Below, piece by piece: positions 34,332-41,671 of a DNA stretch of 64,000 nt. Below the pieces are notes generated by a model. The model ran no database searches, was not told where the DNA came from, and was given only the letters and a program-made list of their open reading frames with translations. The DNA is from DASXZH01 sp036502005 (GTDB lineage: Bacteria; Armatimonadota; Fimbriimonadia; Fimbriimonadales; Fimbriimonadaceae): positions 1 to 64,000 of the forward strand of contig DASXZH010000076.1 in assembly GCA_036502005.1 (NCBI GenBank), given 5' to 3'. Made by a program: the position numbers and the translations under genes. Positions within the stretch are counted from its first letter, which is position 1. Each line of letters starts with the position of its first letter.

Positions 34332-35404
34332 TAAATATCTTCCTTGGCAAGTGCACGCCATGCGTTGATTCGGTCGACCTTACGCTGATCCCGAACGAAG
34401 TATGGTTGTCCATCCGCTGGTTTCTTGTTATAGGGCCTGCCGCTCGACTTCCAATAAGGAACCGCCTTCTGGTCAAAGATTGCTGGCGCGAGGCGCTGGA
34501 ATAGCGCCAGCGGCCGCTTATCGTTCCGTCTGTTGAAGCGGAAGCAGTATTCATCCAAATAACTCTGCACGTGCCGCTCACTGTAGCGGCCCTGATACGC
34601 TCCGAGGATCACTCGCTTTACTAAGCTGATCACCCTGTGAACGCGAGGCAAATGCACAAGAACGGATTTCTTGCCCTCGTCAAGTTTTTTAGTCTTGCCT
34701 TTATCCTTGCCCCTGGTGTGAGTGATCACCCTTGAGTCAGGGATGTAGCCCATCAGATCGAGGCTTCGATATGCTCTTTCGCCATCCGTGTGTAGCACCG
34801 CGCCCTTTTCTACAACTTGATCAATAAAGTGCCGGATCTGGGCATGAGCGTAGCCTTTAATGTATTTGATCCGCGCTCTTCCGCACCCCGTTTCGAGGCG
34901 TTCCACCATCACCAGCATGCGGTCGGGATGCGCTCCTTTGCCTCGTTTGCCACCTTCTCTCTTGCCCGCGATATTTGCTTCATCGGCTTCGACTTCGCCA
35001 CATAACTTGTGGTGTTCAACCACGGAACCCATCGACCGACGTAGTTCCCTAAGCCAGCGGATCGCCGTGTTAATCGAACCGAAGCCCATTAGCTTTTGAA
35101 GCCGCAGTGCGCTTATGGCCTGTTTGTTATTGGTCATGTGAAACATAGCCATGAGCCACTGTTTCAGCGGTTTGCTTGAGTTATGAAGGATAGTCCCAGC
35201 TCTAAGGGATGTTTCTTTTTGGCAGTCGCCGCAAATAATGCCGTCTCTGTTAGCTCGGCGCGGCCACTTCTTCGTCGATCCGCAATACGGGCACACGAAC
35301 CCCTTCGGCCACCGCACGTTGTACAGATACTCTCGGCATTCCTCTTCAGTCTTGAACCGTTCGTGAAACTCAAATTCACTCTTGGGAAAGTTGATATCAA
35401 TCAT
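34331..35404 (-). CDS. IS1595-family-like transposase
   Basis: A 357-residue protein. The N-terminal zinc ribbon (FVCPYCGSTKKWPRR... IICGDCQKETSLRAGTILHN) and helical domain (LKQWLMAMFHMTNNKQAISALRLQKLMGFGSINTAIRWLRELR) are diagnostic. The catalytic domain has EADEANIAGKREGG (first Asp), VLHTDGERAYRSL (second Asp) and YLDEYCFRFNRR (the E/N position). A C-terminal ~50-residue extension ends ...AWRALAKEDI. SD AAGGGGGG lies just before ATG. I could not find convincing terminal inverted repeats or a target duplication, so the element ends are undefined; it may be a domesticated or large passenger-bearing form. Confidence 0.88.
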   Translation of the reverse strand: MIDINFPKSEFEFHERFKTEEECREYLYNVRWPKGFVCPYCGSTKKWPRRANRDGIICGDCQKETSLRAGTILHNSSKPLKQWLMAMFHMTNNKQAISALRLQKLMGFGSINTAIRWLRELRRSMGSVVEHHKLCGEVEADEANIAGKREGGKRGKGAHPDRMLVMVERLETGCGRARIKYIKGYAHAQIRHFIDQVVEKGAVLHTDGERAYRSLDLMGYIPDSRVITHTRGKDKGKTKKLDEGKKSVLVHLPRVHRVISLVKRVILGAYQGRYSERHVQSYLDEYCFRFNRRNDKRPLALFQRLAPAIFDQKAVPYWKSSGRPYNKKPADGQPYFVRDQRKVDRINAWRALAKEDI

Positions 35405-35495
35405 CCCCCCTTAAACAAGAGACAACTTTCCCTTCTTGGGGAGGGGGTCTCACAGGTTCAATAAGCCAGACAGTCTCTGCTTTTAGCCGCTACTC

Positions 35496-36197
35496 TCACC
35501 CAGCGAAATCAAAGGTGTATGTTGCTTTCCCAGAGAGCCCGAACTCCAAACTTTCGACGGCGCCAACCTTGTTGTTCCAGGGAGCAAAGGTGGTCCCACC
35601 GCCCACTGATATCTCGATCCCCACAACAGTAGCCGTGCGCAGTTCTGGGTAGGCAGTCATAGAGGCCGTTATCGTTTTCGTGGCGCTCTGGCCGACCTTC
35701 GAATACCACCAATATCCCTGCGTGGTATCCCAGGAACTCCAGGAGTTAACTGTCCAGGAACCGTTGAAACGAGGTTCGTAGCAAAGCTGCGCATTAGCCT
35801 TTCCACCGCCGTTAGTGTCGAGCAACAGATTTATGTAAGGCGCATACGCCTTATCTTCCGAAGTTTGAAAGAAAGAGGAAGAGGACACCAGCATTGTGTA
35901 GTCGAGTACGGCGATCGAGGAAAGCGGAGCGGCTGGAATCAAAGGGCGGTATGCAGAGGCATACGAATTGTATGGAGAACCTGAGCCTGTAAAGAGCCAT
36001 AACGCACCCTTTCCAGGAACCTGGCTTGCGGTTGTGCTCACACCAAGCATGGTCATTGCGGTGGAAGCGGCCCCCTCCACGCTGGAAGAACTGCTAAACG
36101 ACCAGTAGTAGGAGGTTGACGGTGTTACCTGAACAACGTTCTGAGCGTAACAGGCAAATGGCAGAAACAGTAATGCGACAGTAATAGAAGCTCTCAT
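35496..36197 (-). CDS. Secreted protein of unknown function
   Basis: A 233-residue exported protein: signal peptide (ITVALLFLPFACYAQ), then a Ser/Thr/Tyr-rich beta-type sequence (YYWSFSSSSSVEGAAST, LLLDTNGGGKANAQLCYEPRFNGSW, EISVGGGTTFAPWNNKVGAVESLEFG) ending in TYTFDFAG. It resembles sandwich-fold surface proteins, but I recognise no family. It is divergent from the XRE gene, and two palindromes lie between them, so it may be that regulator's target. Confidence 0.7.
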   Translation of the reverse strand: MRASITVALLFLPFACYAQNVVQVTPSTSYYWSFSSSSSVEGAASTAMTMLGVSTTASQVPGKGALWLFTGSGSPYNSYASAYRPLIPAAPLSSIAVLDYTMLVSSSSFFQTSEDKAYAPYINLLLDTNGGGKANAQLCYEPRFNGSWTVNSWSSWDTTQGYWWYSKVGQSATKTITASMTAYPELRTATVVGIEISVGGGTTFAPWNNKVGAVESLEFGLSGKATYTFDFAG

Positions 36198-36207
36198 AGT
36201 AGTGGAC

Positions 36208-36247
36208 TCGTACAGTACGATTTAGCCATGCTACCAGGATGGTAGCA
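36208..36247. promoter_or_regulatory. Two palindromes in the divergent promoter region: candidate XRE operator sites
   Basis: TCGTAC-A-GTACGA at 36208-36220 and TGCTACCA-GGA-TGGTAGCA at 36229-36247 are both perfect inverted repeats, eight bases apart. They sit between the start of the secreted-protein gene (36197, minus) and the XRE gene (36271, plus). Size and position fit dimeric HTH_3 regulator binding. The link to this regulator is inference. Confidence 0.5.
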
Positions 36248-36270
36248 CACTTTCCACGCAATGTCCAGTA

Positions 36271-36525
36271 GTGGGAGAAAAACCTGTTGAATCTCAACGC
36301 ACGGCCGCATACGATACGTTGCTGCGGATGCTCCGAGAGCTAAGGGAAGAGCAAGGTGTTTCTCAACGAGAGTTATGTAAGAGACTTGATCGGCCGTTTA
36401 CGTATATGGTTAAAATCGAAGCTGGCACACGACGTCTTGACGTTGTTGAACTGATCGAAATCTGCAAAGCATTGGAAGCAAGCCCAAAGGATTTCCTATT
36501 TGCGCTCTTGGATGAATTAGATTGA
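36271..36525 (+). CDS. XRE-family helix-turn-helix regulator
   Basis: An 84-residue HTH_3 protein: LRMLRELREEQGVSQRELCKRLDRPFTYMVKIEAGTRRLDVVELIEICKALEASPKDFLFAL covers the five-helix Cro/C1 fold, with the recognition helix in RPFTYMVKIE. The start is GTG 36271-36273; an internal ATG would cut into helix 1. Such small regulators often control a neighbouring accessory module and themselves. It opens the plus-strand part of the accessory region and has palindromes immediately upstream. Confidence 0.85.
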   Translation: MGEKPVESQRTAAYDTLLRMLRELREEQGVSQRELCKRLDRPFTYMVKIEAGTRRLDVVELIEICKALEASPKDFLFALLDELD

Positions 36526-36615
36526 CGACAAGGCTCGCAGTGCGCAATTTAAGCGACTACCAGCTTGTTGGTTCGTCTTTAATACGGCTTCACTGCAGGC
36601 CAAATTGAAAAGACT

Positions 36616-36975
36616 ATGGACCTTCATCAACTCAATTACCACACTTCCACGCTCTATTACATAGCGGGAGTCTTAACATTCGTAGTAAGCATCTTCGCTT
36701 ATCTAACGGCAAGAAAAGCGCTACTTGTCTCTTTATCACCAAAGATTGAGAGAGCCATTGGAAGCGAAGAAGAACTTTTTGTTCCAACTCGATATATCTA
36801 TTATGATTGGGCCGACAAAACCGCTCGCATAAAAGGAAGGGGCAAACTTCATGGTTTCGAATCAGTGGAAAAGCTCAGGGACCTGAAGAGGAAATACTCT
36901 TCGATCAATTGCCGCAATCGCAAGGGGATAGGGGATCCTGAACCGTTGTGGTGCATCACAACAGGTATCAAGTGA
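36616..36975 (+). CDS. Small membrane-anchored protein of unknown function
   Basis: A 119-residue protein with one N-terminal membrane helix (LYYIAGVLTFVVSIFAYLTA) followed by a cytoplasmic, basic domain (RYIYYDWADKTARIKGRGKLHGFESVEKLRDLKRKYSSINCRNR). No family recognised. It stands 90 bases after the XRE gene, and a 58-base gap separates it from my chosen start of the next gene. Confidence 0.55.
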   Translation: MDLHQLNYHTSTLYYIAGVLTFVVSIFAYLTARKALLVSLSPKIERAIGSEEELFVPTRYIYYDWADKTARIKGRGKLHGFESVEKLRDLKRKYSSINCRNRKGIGDPEPLWCITTGIK

Positions 36976-37033
36976 TCATTTGGGGTTCATTCTGCCAAAC
37001 TGCTGCTTTATAAGTGCACCCAACGAGAGAACA

Positions 37034-37828
37034 ATGTCCAAATCGAAACCATGCGACGACACAGTTGTTTTCTTCGTTACCAGTTACTTCAATAGCCCGA
37101 AGAAGTTGCATGCAACTTCTCTCAAATGCGTTGGGGCCGCAAGTGAGCGATGGGCCACTACGGGAGAAATGCTAAAGCGTTTTAGCGATGAGTGCCTTGA
37201 TCTCTTGGATTCCATTGGTTCTCCCCAGAAGACCCCAAGCAAACCAGAGTTTCCAGCGGTAACATACGTGCACTTGGCCAATGTTCGCAATAGTGACTGG
37301 TCAATTGAGGAAACCAGGATTCTTGGCAATGGAAGCGTCAAGTCGCGGAAGATCCCGCCCGAACGTCAGCTTCGTTTGGTCGAGGCCGACTACAGTGCCT
37401 TACTACAAGCTTCATCAACACTTGAGGATATCGTCTGCAACATAGCCATTGAACTCTCGCTTTCGGGTTTGGCCTGGCAAGGTTGCCACCTGGACGAACA
37501 CTTGAAGGATCCTCAAAAACCAATGGCTAGGCGAGGGAATGCTCGGAGATTTCTGCGAGCCGCATATGTGGCTGGCGGTCATAAAGATGAACCTCTGAGG
37601 TGGTTGAGTAAGCATCGAAACGGTTTTACCCACGCGCACTATCCTTCAGCAATGGCCGTGTTGAAAGCACGGCTAATAGTGGTAACTCATGAAACCCCAG
37701 GTCTTGACCAATGTGATCACCGCCGAGAAGAAACATTAACAAGTCAAAAATTGATTAATAACGTTCAGCAGTTACACGGCCACTTTTACCCCTGGTTCTT
37801 GCACGAGACAGAACAACAACTGCCTTGA
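37034..37828 (+). CDS. Unknown protein with a HEPN-like R-x4-H motif
   Basis: I use ATG 37034-37036 (MSKSKPCDDTVVFFVTS), preceded by GAGAGA; the frame also has a TTG 54 bases upstream. The ~264-residue protein is largely helical: WATTGEMLKRFSDECLDLLDSI, YSALLQASSTLEDIVCNIAIELS, and LRWLSKHRNGFTHAHYPSAMAVLKARLIVV. The R-N-G-F-T-H stretch fits the R-x4-6-H signature of HEPN RNases and HEPN-fold structural proteins, placed between two helices as expected. That is a motif-level call; no family assignment is possible by eye. Confidence 0.55.
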   Translation: MSKSKPCDDTVVFFVTSYFNSPKKLHATSLKCVGAASERWATTGEMLKRFSDECLDLLDSIGSPQKTPSKPEFPAVTYVHLANVRNSDWSIEETRILGNGSVKSRKIPPERQLRLVEADYSALLQASSTLEDIVCNIAIELSLSGLAWQGCHLDEHLKDPQKPMARRGNARRFLRAAYVAGGHKDEPLRWLSKHRNGFTHAHYPSAMAVLKARLIVVTHETPGLDQCDHRREETLTSQKLINNVQQLHGHFYPWFLHETEQQLP

Positions 37829-37876
37829 TGCATCCTGCTAATTACGACTGATCGGCAAACCTAATCGGAGACAAAA

Positions 37877-38383
37877 ATGAACTGCGAGCTAGTTACCCCT
37901 TCGGAAAAATATAAGGACAGCTTTCTCGAGGCCGAAGTCGAACGTGCGAACGAACCTAACAATGCCTTCGGAGATCGGGTTAGACCGAACAAGAGCTTCG
38001 AAGAAGTCCTTGCAGATATTCGAAGGGCGGCTCAAGTGGAGCCTTTTGAGGGAAAATCAATCGAGTTTTGGCTAGTGGATGGGGACGAGTATATTGGATC
38101 ATTCGATATCAGCCCTGCCACAAGCAAAATTATGGCGGACAAGTTTTTTAGCGGTTGGGAGGGAGGAAACATCGGGTTTTACATTCGGCCAACCAAACGT
38201 GGCCAAGGCTACGGTACAAGCGGATTTGCCTTGGCACTCGAGAAATCGAAAGGTTTCGGGCTGAAGAGGGCGTTAGTGATCACCGAACGCTCTCGCCCTG
38301 GGGCCATGAAGATTGCTGAGAATAACCGCGGAATCCTTATCGCAGACAATCACAATGTCACCTATCGCTTCGAGTTTGAATAG
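37877..38383 (+). CDS. GNAT-family N-acetyltransferase
   Basis: A 168-residue acetyltransferase: WLVDGDEYIGSFDI (beta strands 3-4), GGNIGFYIRPTKRGQGYGTSGFALALEKSKGFGLKRALV (motif A with R-G-Q-G-Y-G acetyl-CoA loop) and a C-terminal NRGILIADNHNVTYRFEFE. It resembles the group annotated as GNAT enzymes acting on small molecules or ribosomal proteins, but the substrate is unknown. It sits 48 bases after the HEPN-like gene on the same strand. Confidence 0.78.
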   Translation: MNCELVTPSEKYKDSFLEAEVERANEPNNAFGDRVRPNKSFEEVLADIRRAAQVEPFEGKSIEFWLVDGDEYIGSFDISPATSKIMADKFFSGWEGGNIGFYIRPTKRGQGYGTSGFALALEKSKGFGLKRALVITERSRPGAMKIAENNRGILIADNHNVTYRFEFE

Positions 38384-38465
38384 GCAAGTTTCTAGTGCGG
38401 CGTTTGCCGATCAGGTTCGACAGACCATCTCTTAACCAGTGCGCCCCTGCATTGGTACAAGATGA

Positions 38466-39458
38466 GTGATGGAACCAGTATATCCTTCTCAATATCCCGC
38501 GACGGTTGTGCCCTCAACCAGCTATGAACTAGGAGGCGGCCGCTCACTATTACCTGGCACCAGGGTGAAACTAAACGAACTAAATCAGCAGTCGTGTTTT
38601 GATTCGATATGCCTTGAAGGCGAATGGAGCAAGGAAGACATCGAGTCCTGGCTCATTTTCCACGCCTTCACCGTAAATGATCGAACTCCCATATCGCACT
38701 ACGAATCAGGAGGATATCTTTATCGACTTGAATTGCTTGATGAGCAGCCGTTAGGTAAGAGCGACTTCGAGGATCTTTTGCCAAATGCGTTCTTTACGTT
38801 AGATCTTGCACAACCGAGATCCAAGATTAGCTACCTCGAACTGTTCGAGCGGTTTCAAAGATTGGGGGCTGATAAGTTGTCCCTTATAAAAACTTCATTG
38901 CTCAATTTTGGAATTGGCGGACGATCCCGAACCCTTATTGATGGGACTTATTGGAAATTAGCATCATCCTTTTCGATCGTAGATCATATAGTGGGCCAAC
39001 AATCGGCATGTTCAGGAACCTGCACCACGTGCGGTCATAAGGTTTGGCACAATCCAGTAAGTGCGAAAGAGTGGCTTTGTTCCCGAATCAAAGAGATCGT
39101 TGGCGAGGGACCAATATGCGATTCCTATTGCCAAGTGATTTGGGATGTGCGTCAGAAAATACGACACTCGACAGTCCACGATGGAATACATCCGACAGCC
39201 AAATTGCCTGAGTTTCAGGAAGGGATCAAACACTATCCACTCGAGGCGCTCCTCGAGAGCTACCAAACAGAGCGGGTGGCGTTGTTAGCTCTTTCTGGCA
39301 AAGCCAGCGATATAGCGCGAAATCTGTTGATCGAGTACGCTTTTGGCCTCGGAATATTTCCTCGCCTTACTAGGTCTTATACGGTGGGTGCCTCTTTCAC
39401 TATCCCCGCAAACTCGACGGTGGCGATTGACCTATTAAATCCACAAAATAATCCCTAG
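38466..39458 (+). CDS. Unknown protein with a C-x3-C-x2-C cluster and a HEPN-like R-x4-H motif
   Basis: A 330-residue protein. The N-terminal half (CLEGEWSKEDIESWLIFHAF, YRLELLDEQPLGKSDFEDLLP) is mixed alpha/beta. A possible metal-binding patch is CSGTCTTCGH. The C-terminal helical part has CQVIWDVRQKIRHSTVHDGIHP, in which R-x4-H precedes D-G as in Apea-like HEPN domains, followed by YPLEALLESYQTERVALLALSG. I infer a HEPN-fold domain by motif and context. Role unknown; HEPN proteins in accessory regions are often RNases in defence or toxin-antitoxin systems. Confidence 0.55.
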   Translation: MMEPVYPSQYPATVVPSTSYELGGGRSLLPGTRVKLNELNQQSCFDSICLEGEWSKEDIESWLIFHAFTVNDRTPISHYESGGYLYRLELLDEQPLGKSDFEDLLPNAFFTLDLAQPRSKISYLELFERFQRLGADKLSLIKTSLLNFGIGGRSRTLIDGTYWKLASSFSIVDHIVGQQSACSGTCTTCGHKVWHNPVSAKEWLCSRIKEIVGEGPICDSYCQVIWDVRQKIRHSTVHDGIHPTAKLPEFQEGIKHYPLEALLESYQTERVALLALSGKASDIARNLLIEYAFGLGIFPRLTRSYTVGASFTIPANSTVAIDLLNPQNNP

Positions 39459-39805
39459 CCACTGAATCAGATACCAGTGTAGACATCAACACAAAGGGCA
39501 GATAGTGTAAGGAAAGTTATGCCACTGGAAAGGACTGCGTATGCATTAAACATTTTATGAAAACGCACCATTTTGAACCTATAGTAGCGGACACAATCCG
39601 CCAGAAACCGCCAGAATAACTTCAAATCATCGCCATTCTGGCGTAGGAATTTCCCCGCCAGAATCCGACTAAGTCCGCCGCAATAGCTTTAACAGACCCA
39701 CATTAGTTCCGCCAGAATCCGAGAGCACCGTCAGAATCCGGCCCCAGGGCCAAATCGCACATTGATAAAAGAATAGCCGGACTAGTTTGGATGTAATATT
39801 CGACT
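39459..39805. other. 347-bp spacer with six copies of a CCGCCAGAATCCG motif
   Basis: No gene. The right two thirds hold the repeated motif described separately; the left third (39459-39580) shows nothing. It separates the accessory region from the MetX-like hydrolase. Confidence 0.7.
39598..39740. repeat. Six dispersed copies of CCGCCAGAATCCG
   Basis: Copies at 39598-39607 (CCGCCAGAAA), 39608-39617, 39635-39643 (inverted), 39655-39667 (full), 39709-39721 (full) and 39728-39740 (CCGTCAGAATCCG). Spacing is irregular. The core CCGCCAGAAT is conserved while flanks differ, which is more like a binding-site cluster or a degenerate repeat than a CRISPR array. Confidence 0.8.
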
Positions 39806-40864
39806 ATGCTAGGCCTGATTCCGTTATTTGCCATATCCTCTGCCATGATCCAAGCGCCGATCCCCACCGAACGAGACTTCACCTTCAAAGACTTCCATTT
39901 CATGGACAGCGAAGTGATGCCCGAGGCGCGGATCCACTGCACCACTTTTGGAACGATTCATCGCGGCGCTTCGGGAAAAGTCGACAACGCGGTTCTCATC
40001 ATGCATGGCACGGGCGGGAGCGGGCATTCGCTGATCAACCGGGTTTTCTCGGGCGAGCTATTCGGCCCAGGGCAACTTCTGGATGCCAACAAGTATTTCC
40101 TAATCCTGCCCGATGCCTTGGGCCATGGGAAGTCAAGCAAGCCGAGCGACGGTCTTCATGCGAAGTTTCCTCATTTTGGCTACCGGGACATGGTTCAGCT
40201 TCAATACAAAACAGTAACCGAAGGGCTGCAAGTGGACCATTTGCGCCTCGTGATGGGCACTTCTATGGGAGCCATGCAGACCTATTTATGGGGAGAAACC
40301 TACCCCGATTTTATGGATGCGCTCATGCCGCTGGCGTGTCTTCCGGTTCAGATCGCCGGTCGCAACCGCATGACTAGGAAGATGATCATCGATGCCATAA
40401 AGGATGACCCAGGCTATAACGACGGCGAGTACAAGACCCAACCTTATGGCCTTAGAGAGGCGGCCGACGTGATGATTCTGATGGGAAGCGCTCCCCTGCA
40501 AATGATGAAGCAGGCCCCAACCCGGGACGAAGCCGACACTCTTCTGGAGCGGATGGAGCATGGCCAAATGGCGCGCATGGATGCAAACGACATCCTCTAT
40601 CAAGTGGCGTCCTCTTTCGACTACAACCCAGAGCCCGATCTGGAGAAGATCACAGCCCCATTAACTCATGTCAACTCCGCCGACGACTTCATCAACCCTC
40701 CCGAATTGGGCATTGCCGAGAAGCTGATCAAGCGTGTGAAGCACGGCAAGTTCGTGCTGATTCCGATTTCGGACAAGACCCACGGACATGGCACTCACAC
40801 CTACGCGGCGGTTTGGGAGAACCATTTGAAGGATTTGTTGGACAGGTCGGGTGGACGCCGGTGA
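39806..40864 (+). CDS. Exported alpha/beta hydrolase of the homoserine O-acetyltransferase (MetX) family
   Basis: A 352-residue alpha/beta-hydrolase. The first ~16 residues (MLGLIPLFAISSAMIQA) look like a short signal peptide, unusual for MetX itself. Landmarks: VLIMHGTGGSGHS (oxyanion region), nucleophile Ser in VMGTSMGAMQT, Asp in VNSADDFINP, His in KTHGHGTH. The general layout (FKDFHF... ARIHCTTFGT) is that of MetX-like hydrolases. With a leader peptide it is more likely a hydrolase of unknown substrate than the methionine-pathway enzyme. It is monocistronic. Confidence 0.8.
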   Translation: MLGLIPLFAISSAMIQAPIPTERDFTFKDFHFMDSEVMPEARIHCTTFGTIHRGASGKVDNAVLIMHGTGGSGHSLINRVFSGELFGPGQLLDANKYFLILPDALGHGKSSKPSDGLHAKFPHFGYRDMVQLQYKTVTEGLQVDHLRLVMGTSMGAMQTYLWGETYPDFMDALMPLACLPVQIAGRNRMTRKMIIDAIKDDPGYNDGEYKTQPYGLREAADVMILMGSAPLQMMKQAPTRDEADTLLERMEHGQMARMDANDILYQVASSFDYNPEPDLEKITAPLTHVNSADDFINPPELGIAEKLIKRVKHGKFVLIPISDKTHGHGTHTYAAVWENHLKDLLDRSGGRR

Positions 40865-41012
40865 GAATACTTTCGCGTGCGATGACTTGTCACCGCTTTT
40901 GAACTGGAGTGCCATGCACCGAGTTCTCGGCGCCTTTAGAAAGAGCCGTTCGCGCGGCGAAAAGTCGCCTGATTAAAGCGGCGAGAACTCGCAGCACTCG
41001 AAAGGGGCAGCC

Positions 41013-41047
41013 AAAAAAAAGACGGCTCGCCGATAAAGGCGAGCCGT
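41013..41047 (-). terminator. Rho-independent terminator of the beta-barrel gene
   Basis: On the minus strand ACGGCTCGCC and GGCGAGCCGT form a perfect 10-bp stem with a 6-base loop, followed by a run of eight T. It lies 24 bases past the stop at 41071. Confidence 0.9.
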
Positions 41048-41070
41048 AAAATATCTCGTGCCACGAGGGC

Positions 41071-41574
41071 CTACAGGCGAATGCCTAAATAGACTCCAAT
41101 AACGTTGAGATTCGAATTGCTGTTTCCGAAGTAATCGGCTTCGAGGAATACGGGTGTCGTACTCTGCGAGAAGTTGTAGCCAACTCCAATGCGATACGCG
41201 AAATTCCAATTGGTGTTGCCACCGCCCAGTCGATCATAGGCAATACCAGCACCCAACGTGTAATAGAAGGGGCTAGAGGTCGAGCCTACATAGTTCAGCA
41301 AAACCGGAAATACAGAAGCATTATTCCTTCCGAAGTAATCCACGGAAAGTGTAATGTGGCCGTTGCCCATTCCCATTGATGAGGCACTCAGGTTCGAGAG
41401 GTTGTACTCAAGACCTGCGCCAAATAATGTGGTATTGCTACCATTTGCAGTCGGAAAGTCGACGCCTGCGCGAATCGCCAATCCTACGGGTTTAGAAGTC
41501 TGTGCTGCCGCCGGGAGTGCCATTGCTCCGAGAGCAACTCCTCCGATAACGGTTGCGAGAACCTTTCGATTCAT
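41071..41574 (-). CDS. Outer-membrane beta-barrel protein (small porin-like)
   Basis: I start at ATG 41572-41574 (MNRKVLATVIGGVALGAMALPAAAQ), which has GGAG upstream and gives a clean signal peptide; the open frame further upstream overlaps the peptidase gene. The ~150-residue mature part alternates hydrophobic and polar residues in eight or so strands (VGLAIRAGVDF, HITLSVDYFG, YYTLGAGIAYD, NFAYRIGVGYN, TPVFLEADYFG) and ends in Leu-Arg-Leu. Probably an 8-stranded barrel, with its own terminator. Its role is unknown; it implies an outer membrane. Confidence 0.78.
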   Translation of the reverse strand: MNRKVLATVIGGVALGAMALPAAAQTSKPVGLAIRAGVDFPTANGSNTTLFGAGLEYNLSNLSASSMGMGNGHITLSVDYFGRNNASVFPVLLNYVGSTSSPFYYTLGAGIAYDRLGGGNTNWNFAYRIGVGYNFSQSTTPVFLEADYFGNSNSNLNVIGVYLGIRL

Positions 41575-41671
41575 TCTCCAATCCTCCATGATGTTTTGTG
41601 GACCAAAGCCCAAATTTAAAGCCCATTTGGGCTCCAACACATTATGTGACGTCTCGCAGGGGCAAACAGCA

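Noticed and set aside
31805..35489. CGGCTAAA near 31805 and its complement near 35489 as terminal inverted repeats of the transposase element
   Set aside because: Only eight bases match, the sequence beyond diverges at once, and no 8-bp target duplication flanks the two sites. A chance match is likely.
39598..39740. CRISPR array
   Set aside because: The repeat core is only 10-13 bases, the spacing is irregular, one copy is inverted, and no cas genes other than a distant Cas4-like nuclease exist.
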